Below, piece after piece: positions 32,336 to 44,000 of a DNA stretch of 64,000 nucleotides. Under the pieces are notes generated by a model. The model was not told the origin of the DNA. It did no database searches and worked only from the letters and a program-made list of their open reading frames with translations. This stretch comes from Asterias rubens (lineage: Eukaryota > Echinodermata > Asteroidea > Forcipulatida > Asteriidae). The stretch's first letter is position 1. Each line of letters begins with the position of its first letter. The stretch is taken from positions 22,821,919-22,885,918 of the forward strand of contig NC_047062.1 of the NCBI RefSeq assembly GCF_902459465.1, given 5' to 3'. Position numbers and translations under genes: made by a program.

Positions 32336-35300
32336 ATGAACAAGCACGGCAGAGAAACCCATCATTATCTGAAGGTAAACATGACAAAAAATACTGCTTG
32401 GCGACACTATACTAGACAGTCTATATAGTAATACTTAATAATACAATAGTATATAAAAAATACTAGATACATTAGGAGCTAGTCTAGTGGAGCAATTGTT
32501 GTTGATCTGTGTTGCACTTGGGGGGGGGGGGGGGGCAGGTTTGGTCTGCCCATCAATTAACTTTTCATGACACTTGTCATCCAGTGAGATGGTCAACTTT
32601 TTACTACTGATGATTGATATCAAATCATTATACCTCCATGGTGATATGTTTACTGATTGTTATATTATTGTTAATTGTTGTCTGATGCCCTCACTCAATC
32701 AAACCGTACCAGTTAACTTATGTTATGATAATAAGTTCATTATTTTCGCTGTTGATGATTGAAATATGCAAAATTTGCTTTTTGTCGGCTGGTTGTATAT
32801 TGTGTATTTTTAATATTCCCCAAGAAATGCTCTGAAAGTGAAACACAGCATCGTTGTGATAACGTCCCTCCTCCCGCCTGACGGAGGGTTTACGTTACCG
32901 CAACTATCGTGACACAGCCCTGCATCATTCACCACATTCATGTGACAGTCACATGATATGCCAGGGATGATGCCCCTTTCATTCTAGTTGCGATAGTCAT
33001 AACCCTCCATTCATCCACCCGGTCTGAGGAGGGAGGATGGAGGGAGGGTTGTTACGATCATAACAACTACTTATGTGGAATTTATAAATGGTCGGACATT
33101 AAACTAGTCTGTACTAAAAATAATTATGAGCAGTAGTTGGAGCATTGTGTAGCATTGTCATGCCCCACTACCATCGGCAAACTCTTGGTATATCTTTTGA
33201 CTGTGTTTGGTCATGGTAAAGTGAAGTGTTGGGTTTCCTGCTCAGGAGGGAAAATTTGTGTCACGACCATCACAAACTCCCCCCCCCCCCCCCCGGCCCC
33301 CATCCCCCTGTTTTGTAATGAATTTTATTCTTTTATAAACAAATAAGTCTTCTTAACTTACTCACACATTCCCCAGAAAGGAAAGATGCTAATTTCTCTA
33401 GATTTGTGCATCTTGAACCAAGGAGGAACTGAAAACTGGTACCAAGACAGACATAGACAGGTATTGAAATTTGAAACTTTACAACTTTTTGTAGTTTGGG
33501 TTTGGCCTCGGGGCTTGTTGCATTAAATGTTAACTGGACCAGAATTGTTTTTGTTAAGACCAGCAACCAAACCATTTGTCTTTACACTTCACTACACAAC
33601 TCAATCAGCCTTTGTGAGGTATGGCAGATGCAATAGGAGTGCGCTGTTTAGTTCAGGTGTATACACACAAATGTACCCAAACCTAATTGTTGTAGCATTG
33701 TGTCCGCCATATCTCAAAAAGGCTTATGAAACTGAAAGGTATTTCAGATAAAGAGGCCTACACACAGTGAGGTTTTTGAAAAACATATTTGTTTACTGGC
33801 CTTAAACTAAAACTGCTGGCCTCAGGCATGGTGTCCAGTGTACAATTTAAGCCCTGCTGGTAATTGTTTTCTTTTGGTGTTGGTTATTTACCAAAAGTCT
33901 TTGCCCATATTATATTATTGAGGGCCTTTGAACCATTGATTGTCAAAATTAAATGTAATTTATTCTCTTGGGAACCAAGGAAACAATTGCCTTACTAGAA
34001 GACTGTGTATCGGAGAGGATCAGTGAGTTCTACATCAAGAAGAGAGCGAGAAGGTTCCACAGACAGCGAGAGAAGAAAGAAGTCAAGCCCAAACAAGAAC
34101 AACCAAAGATGCTACAAGGTGATGTTAAACATTGTTTTGTTATGGCTACAAGAAAGCTAATTGAATGGATGATGTCTGCTATTAGACCACCACTTGCACA
34201 GACTGCAATCCCATACATCCCATGATCCCAATGTACACAAACAATTGGAGAGTGTCTTACTGATGTCAAAGTTTTTCTTTGAGACAGGCATGTATAAAAC
34301 ACACTAGACTCATTGCTCAGCATTGCATGATGACCAGCGTTGCTGAGGTTAAAACAATGGAAGCAGGCAAACGCATCATGCAACTCGCAACTCTTAGCCA
34401 ATGATAGGTCTTCCTTTTACCTCATTGTATGAGAGTGCTGTTTGAGATTGTGACATCTCATGCAAGGGCTCTATACTAAGGTGGTTGTAGTTAAGGTTTT
34501 GCATATTCACCATGGTGCTGGACCATGGCTGGACTAAGTTGGAACATAAAGTAAGTTACAGCTGACAGGAAGTGTCTATAGGTATGACCTAAGGATCGGG
34601 TAACTTGCTTTCCTTTGGGGAGGGAATATCCAAACTTAATGATAAATATTTGATTGTATGTACTTGCTCTGTTTGGTTATTGCAGGTAGCACAGTTAAGA
34701 TTGGATACAAGTTCACCAAGAGAACGGTCACTCAGAGATGCCTCTTAACAAGTGTGTATAACATTTATACCCATTACTCTTAGCTCTAACTATTTAATCT
34801 ACAAGTCAGTAGTAGCAGCATACTGACTTTTTAGACTCTCTTATGCCCCGTTTCACACTCTGTCTCTTATCCCTATGGACTACATATGGACTACCCCATG
34901 GTACTCCGTTGTCATTTTATACTGTCCCAGCCTAGGCGGTTCCAAGGGGTTCTGACTGCACGTTTCAAGAATGCCCATGGGTTTTTACCGCTTACCACTG
35001 CTCCAGAGCAGGGGTGGCTATTCTCCGGGGTATGCCAAATTGCCTAGGGAAGATCAGACCCCAAGAGGGGAAAACCCACTCAGTGAGGTTAGCACTGAAT
35101 TCCTAATCCACATGCATGGCTGTTAGTCTAAGGTGGGATTAGAGCCGGGGTTCACAGAGGTTGAGAGAAACCACTGGGCCAACCTGATTATGGGTTTTTT
35201 TTTATGCCAGAAACCTATTGCTCTGTTTATTCTAAAACACCCTATCAAAACGTCTATGGTGTCTGAAAGTTACTTTTTAACTCTTTTTTTTTGCAGATTC

Positions 35301-38300
35301 CAACTTTGCGACCATAACTCTATTCCCAGAGACACTTCATGTGTACGTGTGCGAGTACCAACCATCCACAGTGCTTAAGACCACCGCTCAGCTGATGTAC
35401 ACAATCAAGGAGGACACCATGGAACCAGTGGGGACCAGTAACTATTTCCAGCGGGGCACCAGTCCAGAAATAAAGAAAGTCGGTACTGTGTCGGCAGTCA
35501 AGAAGAGAGATAAACTGAAGATGCTGTAAGTGTTGATTATTGTAGCTCTAACCACCTCTAATAGTACTTAAAGCATGTGTCACATTTAGAGCTCAAAATT
35601 AATGCTGGATTGCAGGCCCGAGGCCAGTGATTTGAACATCGAGCCAATAAACTTACGACCGTACAAGTCTGGCAGTCTTGAAGTATTACCCTAAAGACAA
35701 ATAATTATAAAAAAGACAGCTCAAATGTGAAACTGTGTAGAAAAAGTGTTCTTCTCATTTTGATTCCGGTCTTGTATCAAATTTTTCTGGTTCAGTATCA
35801 GTTTTGAGCTACAAGCCTTATAATTGTGGATTTCCCCCCAAAAAGTGAGCCCTGACATTGGTATTTGACCAAACATATGCATGAAGGACAAACCTGTGAA
35901 AGATAAAGCTCAATCGGTCATTGGAGTCACAAGAAAAAATTGAAGAATAAAACCTTACAAGTTTCTACTGATTTTGAACATTGAGTTTTAATAGTAACGC
36001 ACAGATGCACCCTCTACCAATATGCATTTAGCTTATTGCAGATTTTCTCACCATGTGTTGTTGTTTCCCTTTCTCTTTTAAGTGTTAGGAGACGGATTAG
36101 GAAAATGCTAACAGAGTCTTGCTCCATGGAAAGTGGCTACGATACAATCACGAACAACCCAACGACCTCCGCCGACACCAATATGGTCTGCGCACCTTGC
36201 CACACTACAGGTGGTGGATATGCCCCGGAAGAAGTCGATGATCCTAGAAGCAATAGTCATGTTTTTCAGACCAAAACTGAGCGAGCACTGCTGAGAGGTC
36301 TCAAACAGGCTGCAACTTCCACTAAATTTCACATGCAAGGGATGTGTCATCATAGGGAAGGACTCATAGGTAATGATGTGCAAAAACCGTCCAAAAAGAG
36401 GAAAGTGGTTCTCGGTGGGGAGTCGCACCCTAATGAGATGGAAACCATAGCAGCTGTTCAAACAAACACAAACAAAGACTCACCCGACATAGGAGGCAGG
36501 GAGCCTTTTAAAGAGAAGATAATTGGACCAGCAAATACGGAAAGTGACATGTTGTCAGGTCGATGGTCCTCTTCCGAGATAAAAGAGAAGACTTGCGAAG
36601 CAAAGTCCAAAGAGTCGGAGCGGAGTTCGTTTCACGACGACGATGGGGATGTTGAGATGATGGATCTTGAGGAGGTTGTTGACCTTTGTGGGGAGGATGG
36701 CGAGGAGGACGTAGCTGGAGGAGATATCAGTTGCCTCAAAGATGGCAAACCAGATGTCGAGTGAGTAAAACTTTCTTTCGACCTCGGCCTTGTGTTAAAC
36801 TATTTGATTTGGCCATATCTTGAATAAACTGGTCCCTTGTTTTGATCCTTTAAAGCCATTGGACCCTTTCGGTACAGAAAAAAAATAAAAAAATCACAGA
36901 TTTACAAATAACTTACAGGGTTTACAGAAGGTAGTGGTGAAATACTTCTCTCGAAATATTATTACATGAAATGCTTTACTTTTTGAGAAAACAGTAAAAC
37001 AATATCAATTCTCGTTAACGAGAATTACGGATTTATTTTAAACACATGTCATGACACGGCAAAACGCGCGGATACAAGGGTGGGATTTCCAAGTTATTTT
37101 CTCCCGACTCCGATGACCGATTAAGCCCAAATTTTCACAGGTTTGTTATTTGATATAGAAGTTGTGATACACGAGGTGGGCTTGGACAATACTGTTTACC
37201 GAAAGGGTCCAATGGCTTTGAGGATAAAGACAAGCTTTGCTCAACTAAATAAATAATTTCATTGTTAGTTTGGCAAATTAACAGCCTACATTGGTTCACA
37301 CTGTATTTGGTGTATGTAATTGTTTGGAATCACTGAATGTTCTGGCTGAAGGGACTTTGTGTGAGACAATATTACCCTACCATCTTTTAGAGGTAAAACG
37401 GTGATGGAACAATTGTGAGCTTTAGTAACAGCTGACCAACTCTGTGCTGTTGATATTGTTTCAGATGTATGAAGAGGCTTGATGCATTGCAACTGAAGCG
37501 CCTAGTGAGAAGGAACAAGAGGTTTCTGAGGGAGATTTTTGTTGGCAAGGTGAGATGAGATCTACTTTTAATTAAACTACAACTCAAACACCATAGAATC
37601 CGACTTCCGAACCCACACTCTGATATTAGTTTGATGTGGTGCTTTTGTCAAGATTCATAAAAAACTGTAACAGGCTTTGTACTTCTTGTATGAGCTTGGC
37701 AATTCTGCCTGCAAATTGAAAAGTTTGTATTGACCATTTGCACAAGGCTCAGCACACGTACATGCGCCTATCCTGTCAGCCGTTTTGGAAAGCAAAATGT
37801 ACATAAAAGAAATTGACTCCTAAAAGGGTGGAATTGGTAGACGATGTGTTCCGCGTTATGCAAGGTTTCCATTAGACTATTTCAAGTGGCATGAAGGCAA
37901 TAAGCCAGGGAGGGGATGTCGCCTCTTTGAGGACACATTGAAGTTCCTTTTACCGCGCCAAGAACAACATTTAAGGCCTGACAATATTTTCATAAAAAAA
38001 TGACACTGACAGGATAAAAAAAATATCTCCGCCCCACTAAACTGACTCCCATAAGCTTTAAAATCTCACTTTGTTTCTTTGTTTCTTTCTTCTTCCCAGA
38101 GACCCTGCAAACGGCATTTGGATTATAAGCAAGGTGGATACGCAAGAGGTATTTTGTAAACATTTATAACTATAGTTGATTAAGACTTTACCTAGGTGGA
38201 TGTTTGTAGGTTCTTAGTTCTAAAAAGAACCGTCCTGCTTATTAACTACTACCTGGACTAATGTCTACTACTTTATTTGTTGTTGTTGATTTTCAATTTT

Positions 38301-39255
38301 TTTTTAAATACTAGTGCTCAAAGTTGTATTATATTTTTCTTTGATGCAGCGAATTTAGCGTATGAGGCTTGGTACGGACCATTCACCGAAGACCAAGTTG
38401 ACTGTATTATGACAGAGTTGATGAAGGTGTACTGTGCAAAGCATAACAGAGTAAGTCTCGTATCCAATCTTCCCCCCTTTCTTTTTCTATATCCATGTGT
38501 GTGTTTTTTATGTGAGGCTTTTAGTTACCATGCCTGAGATGTTGCAGATGGCATCCTCCACGCCCCCTCCCCACCCCCCAAAAAAACCTCCATACTCTAA
38601 AACACTTTTTCTCTCTTGTACAGAAGACACTACTCTCCCCCCCTCCACCACCCCCACCCTGAAAATCCTCTGACGAACATCTGAGATTCCCAGAACACAG
38701 TGAAGAGACAATGGGTGGGAGGGGGTGGGGCTTACACCATGCCACACATTGAGCACCAAACTTGCCTTTTAACTTAGTCTTTCTATTAACCTCTTCTAAG
38801 GCAAGGAGACCTTACGAGTAAATAATAATAAATAAACTACAGCATTTATAAGGTGCACTTTACTGAAAAGGAGAAACATTCAAAGGCGCCGGTCAAGTTT
38901 TGTCAAGATGTTGGAAAGCAAGCAAGAATAAGTGTGTTTTGAGTTTCTGCTGGAAGAGAGTGATGTTGTGTATTTGTCTGAGGTAATCCGGAAGTGAGTT
39001 CCAGAGTCTTGGTGCTATGTTGGAGTAATTGACATTGTAGGGTTTTTCGTCACAAGTTCATCATGAAATTTAGCGCTGGTTTCTTTTGCCTTTGTTCCAA
39101 CACAGTTCCTTGAATACCTCAGCAAAGTCTTGCTCCCGGAAGCTCTGACAAAGATCTGCATGGACGTCTTGCACCTCTCACAGGAGGCTGCCCAGTTAAT
39201 CATGGAGGACATATCGCTGTGTAGTGATGCAACGTTGCTAGGCAACAGATACTGA
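32336..39255 (+). CDS. SLX4IP: SLX4IP-like protein with extra C-terminal module
   Basis: SLX4IP binds the SLX4-XPF nuclease scaffold and acts at telomeres and crosslinks; the same role is inferred here. Exons: 32336-32374, 33377-33460, 33980-34118, 34686-34751, 35297-35525, 36083-36760, 37465-37549, 38100-38148, 38350-38450, 39106-39255; 1620 nt, phases consistent, 539 aa (human 408). The match is in the N-terminal domain: SLDLCILNQGGTENWYQDR, then LLEDCVSERISEFY, then IGYKFTKRTVTQRCLL and ITLFPETLHVYV, in the family's order. KPSKKRKV at about 287 is an SV40-like nuclear signal; an acidic stretch near 385-410 contains VVDL. Residues about 412-539 form a basic then helical module ending LPEALTKICMDVL... 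that I do not know in SLX4IP. The first exon and the weak acceptor at 33979 are the least certain parts. Confidence 0.75.
32850..33065. repeat. Palindromic repeat in SLX4IP-like intron 1
   Basis: GTTGTGATAACGTCCCTCCT...CGGAGGGTTTACG...CAACTATCGTGA pairs with TAGTTGCGATAGTCATAACC...GGGAGGGTTGTTACGATCAT. Arms about 60-80 bp with a CATGTGACAGTCACATG hairpin at the centre. Confidence 0.65.
34850..35130 (+). repeat. Dispersed repeat with ACGTTTCAAGAATRNCCCATGG
   Basis: GCACGTTTCAAGAATGCCCATG and TTTTACCGCTTACC blocks recur at 49270-49430 in the same orientation. Probably an inactive SINE or LINE fragment. Confidence 0.5.
36850..37221. repeat. MITE, TTAAAGCCATTGGACCC family
   Basis: TTAAAGCCATTGGACCCTTTCGGTA start and ACCGAAAGGGTCCAATGGCTTT end, with an internal AATTCTCGTTAACGAGAATT palindrome. 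Closely related to the right half of 29834-30457. Confidence 0.8.
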
Positions 39256-41026
39256 TGCAGTCCCACAAGATCCAGTCAAGTACAGTGCACACAATTGCAG
39301 TTTTAATCATTAACTGTAACCAGGGCCCAATTTCATAATGCACGTAAGCACCAAAACTTACTAACCCCGGGAAAATGTGCTTAAAGGAAACAGGTAACCA
39401 GCCAAAAAACTTAAATTGAGATTACATTGTTGCCACTGGGTCCCAACTCATTGTTTGATTAGCAAGGCAAATTGGCTAAGCAGTATTTTCTGCTAAACAG
39501 GGCCCATAACACATATGCTGCAACCCTATCTGCCATTTTTGTTTAACAAAATCCACGGGGTGTTTTAGACCGCGGAACAATTGTGCAGGTCACAATTTGA
39601 CAACTTTAGACTACCTTTAACAGCTTAACATTGATCCGGATGACAACTTTAGACTACCTTTAACAGCTTAACGTTGATCCGGATGACGTGTACATGTACA
39701 AGCATGTCCGCCGAATGCATTGATTTGTGTGTAGGGTCTAAACTTCCCGATTGCAACTGTTTTTAAAGTTGCTTCGTTATGTGCCGTTTTTAAGGAGCCA
39801 CACTTTCAAAAACTCTTGTTCTACTGTTTGTTGGTCTTTCTTGCAGGCTGCTTATAAATTATGCAGGAAACCTCGACTTTTTACATATTGTACTTGATTT
39901 TGCCTTTAAGAATGTGTTGTTAAGAACACACCATTTGAACTTGCCAATCATTCAGAATTGTTGAAAGTCTGTTTTTATTTAAAGCCGTGTACATGTAGTG
40001 ACAATGTGTACATGTATTTTTCTGCCAATAATACATTGTGTAATTGCCGTTTTGGATCGCTTTAGAGCTCAACAAAAAAAACTTTCTCACTGGAGGGTCA
40101 TGTGACATCTTGTGAAATGCACTGAAAACATTGTAAAATGTAAATTTTTTTGTTAAGTTTGAAAATGTTACCGTTGAAGGCTGTACGTTTTTGTAAAGTT
40201 TGTTATTAAGGAAGGACCTTTTGCTCCGATGTTTGTTTTTCTATCAAAACTACATCGTTGATGAACAATGAACAGGGTGTTACATTCTGTTTATTGGGTA
40301 GAGACGCTGCTTTAAAAACAAATTAGTAAAATCTGTATAAAGACGATGATTCTATATCAAATTGTATTTATTGATAAATTATTTAACCAGCTATATTTAC
40401 ATTAAACAAACATTATATCACTTATTATTGACTTATCTTGAGTGTTTTTATACCACTTTTTACATGGATGAGAACTGTGAATTCATAACAAAAAATAATA
40501 ATAATAGTGGCTTCTTATATAGCACTCAAATCCATCACCAAGCAACGTTCAATTCACTCCAACATTATTTTCAGATCCAATCCACCAAGCTTTGTTTGTT
40601 GGATTGCCTTCAAGTGCAGAGCTGCTTTTGAAATATAACAAACTAAACAAATTATAAATAGTACTCACGTTATAGGTTTTACAATCTGCATCGATACAAA
40701 ATTGGAATCAAGACAATATTTACGAAAAAAAGATTTCTTCCTTGATTCTTTATCATTGGAATGTTTTTATTGAAAAATGGCTGCCCAATTTGATTCACAG
40801 TGGAGTACTGTGGCTCTATTTATGTTATTTGTTTTAGTATTGTTTTTGTGGATATGCAATTGAACTGCAGATAAAATGCAAAGAGCGAAGACAAAAAAAG
40901 TTCCATCATCTGAACGAATCATTGCATCATATAGGAATGGGTTGGAAGCATAGGTTTAGAAGTCACATAAATAAGAAGCCATGTATGTCCATTGTCCGAA
41001 GGTTTGTAGAATCCTCCACAACGTAC
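39256..41026. other. Convergent spacer SLX4IP-like/VIPAS39
   Basis: Presumed 3' UTRs of both genes. Contains a 43-bp tandem duplication (39598-39640, 39641-39683; begins TGACAACTTTAGACTACC) and an (AAT)n-TTATATAGC repeat at 40490-40575. TTTATT (a minus-strand AATAAA) at about 40765 could serve VIPAS39. No further gene seen. Confidence 0.55.
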
Positions 41027-44000
41027 TCAGTTCTTCCACTTGAAAGTCTGTGAAAAGTGAACACAAAACAGAAACAAAAAATAAGTTTGAAAGTTGTGTA
41101 CTCTGATGATTATTGTCGGGGAGCTTAGCCTCCATGACCTAGTAAAGTTTGTTTTTGGTTTTCACTAAAGAATTATGATAAACAGGCTCAATGCAAAACA
41201 TGAGGAACATAAGTACAAGGGCTGACATACATGTGCTGTAGGCTTTAATAACTTTTTGAGGTATGGCGGACATGATACGCGCGCGTCACACGCCGCGACT
41301 GATGCCACGCTCACCATGTTGGTGGTCATTAGGTTTACGTGTAAACGCCGGTCGCCTATAATGCGCACTTCGCTGAATAACATACGTTCTATTTATATGG
41401 TCAATACACACAAATTTACCACAACTTTACAGCGTTGTAGCATTGTGTCCGCCATATCTCAAAAAGGCTTATAGGTTATTGCAAGGCACTGGACACCTTT
41501 TGGTAATTGTCAAAGACCAATAATCCCACTTGGTGTATCCCAACATTGCGTTACAGTTGCAAGAGAATGATGAAATAAAAAACACCCTTGTTGCACAAAT
41601 TTGTGTGCTTTCAGATGCCTTAAAAAAGAAAAAGAGTTAAGTCTTTTGATATTTGTGTGAGAAATTACCTTGGTCTTTATAAAAAACTATATAACTTCAG
41701 AGGGTGCCATTTCTCACAATTTTTCTGAAGGCAAACAATAGCAAATCAGACTAAGACTATCAAGCATGTATAATAACATGGACTTGTAAATGAAACTACT
41801 CCCATGGTCAGACTGTTCAGCCTGGATATACTCACAGAGTTCCTCATGATGTCCTCGACACGTCTTGCCTCCGGCGTTCCGCCAGGCACTTTGCTTTGGT
41901 ACTTGAGAAGTCGCTGACGATCTCTGACCTGGATGAGGGCATCGACCACGATGCTGTGACGCTCCAGCTTCATGGCAAGGGCGATGCGAGACTCGGTGTC
42001 CTCGATCAGTTTCAGGTATCTGTCTATCGCCTGAAAACAACATTTTGGATAAACAGGGGCAAGAGTGAAATATATTTGTGGTTAGGGCCCAATTTCATAA
42101 TTATAAAGCTTTCACAAGTTTCTTTAATTATAATAATATCATGTATTGATTTATATTGCACCCATTCCATGGAATGAACACAAGCGCATAACTACACAAA
42201 GATTAAAAAGCTTACTACCGGTAAAAGCACGGAAAAACCACAATCCCCCAAACAAAATTAAAACACAAGACCCTTGCAGGACTACCCAAACAGTAAAAAC
42301 GCATTAACATAAAGACAGTTGATACAACAGTAAAAACGCATCAATAAAGACAGTAGGTACAAAAATGTTCTTAGGAGAGGAACAATAAAAAAACACATTT
42401 ATATCACATCCATAAAATAAAACCACATAATTAGACAACGATTACAAATTAACAACTGGTAAAAGCAAGGAATAACCACAACCCCCCCCCCCAAAAAAAA
42501 TGAAAACACAATACCCTTATAGGTATTCAAGAATTGAAGACAGTAAATACAACAGTAAAAATACATTGACATAAAGACAGTAGATGCAAATAGGAGAGGA
42601 ACAATAAAAGCACATTTAGTAAAAAGCTTGTTTAAAAAGATAAGTCTTCAGAACAGCTAAGCAAAAACTCAGTGGGGCACTATTCACATCAGTGTAACCC
42701 GTTTCAGTTAAGCAATAATTTTCTGTGCTTAGCAAGTTTTTGTGCTTACAGACTTCATGAAATTGGGCCCTGGAAAAAACTGCTCAAGGAAAGTAACATT
42801 GCTTACATTGAGTGAGTCAGAGTTAAGCCTGGTTTATACTTCCTGCAAATGCAAATCAACTTTTGACGTCATATGGCTGTTTTTGCTACAAATGTCTAGC
42901 AGGAGTTGAGCACATTTCAACTGCAAATCTGTGATGTCAAAATTTAAATTGCATTTGCACTCGCAAACCACACTCTCGCTCAAAGATACTTACATCATGC
43001 GGGGCACTCTGCTGTACAAGAATTTCAACAACTTGCTCAAATTTGACGGCGCATTTCATTGTGGCCTTCCCCCTCCAGTTCTGATCGCCAAAAAAGGAAA
43101 ACAGTTTTCACTTTAATTATTTTATATCGGGATAAACTACAGGCATTAAATTGTATACAAATTATTGTTCACAAGAGCAAATAGTTTTACATTTAGCAAA
43201 CAAGTCCCATGGTTGGAAGTGCACCTAAAACAACCCAGAGCACTTGGTATACCCCTGTGTTTCTGGTTCACAAAGCAAGCAACCTTCCTCACAGGCTTGG
43301 GAGCTGTACAGTTTAGATGTCCTGAAAACATTGCTCTGTGATTTTCCCTTTTGTTTCTCAAAACATAAAGACTAATGATGCTAAAACTTCTACAGGTAGA
43401 TTTTATTACAAACATCTTCATTCACAGTGAGTAGGGATTCATGTCATGGCCAAAAACTCGATCTACAAAAGTTATCAAAACCCTTCAATTTAAATGAACA
43501 AATGTTTTCTTACCTTTGAGGTTAACAATGTGTCCAAATCCTGCCACCGTCGTAGCATTATTCTTGAAAGCATTGCTGTAAACAAATACTGCTTCTCTGT
43601 CAGTTTGTGGTGCTGTCGAATCCCTAGGGGACTGCTCACACTGACCTTTGACACCAATGGCAATTATTCACAAAGTTAATGATACATACGACATCTCTGT
43701 CATAATTTCATTGCATAAAGTATAACATCTATTTTTTGTAATATGTGCACTGGATTTGGAAAAACATTCTCAACGAGGTTGATATTGTGTATGAAAAAAT
43801 CACTTAAGTAATACGGCAGCTCAGAGGTCGATTTTACGAAGTGTTAGGACTAGTCCTAAGTTAGAACTAGTCCGAGGAGATATTAAGGCTAGTCCTTAAG
43901 GCTAGTCAGGACGAGTAGTCTTAACACTTTGTGAAATCCACCCAGGGCTGTATACTCGCCACAATTTTAAAAGGACTGTTATTGGCCCAAAGACCAGGGC

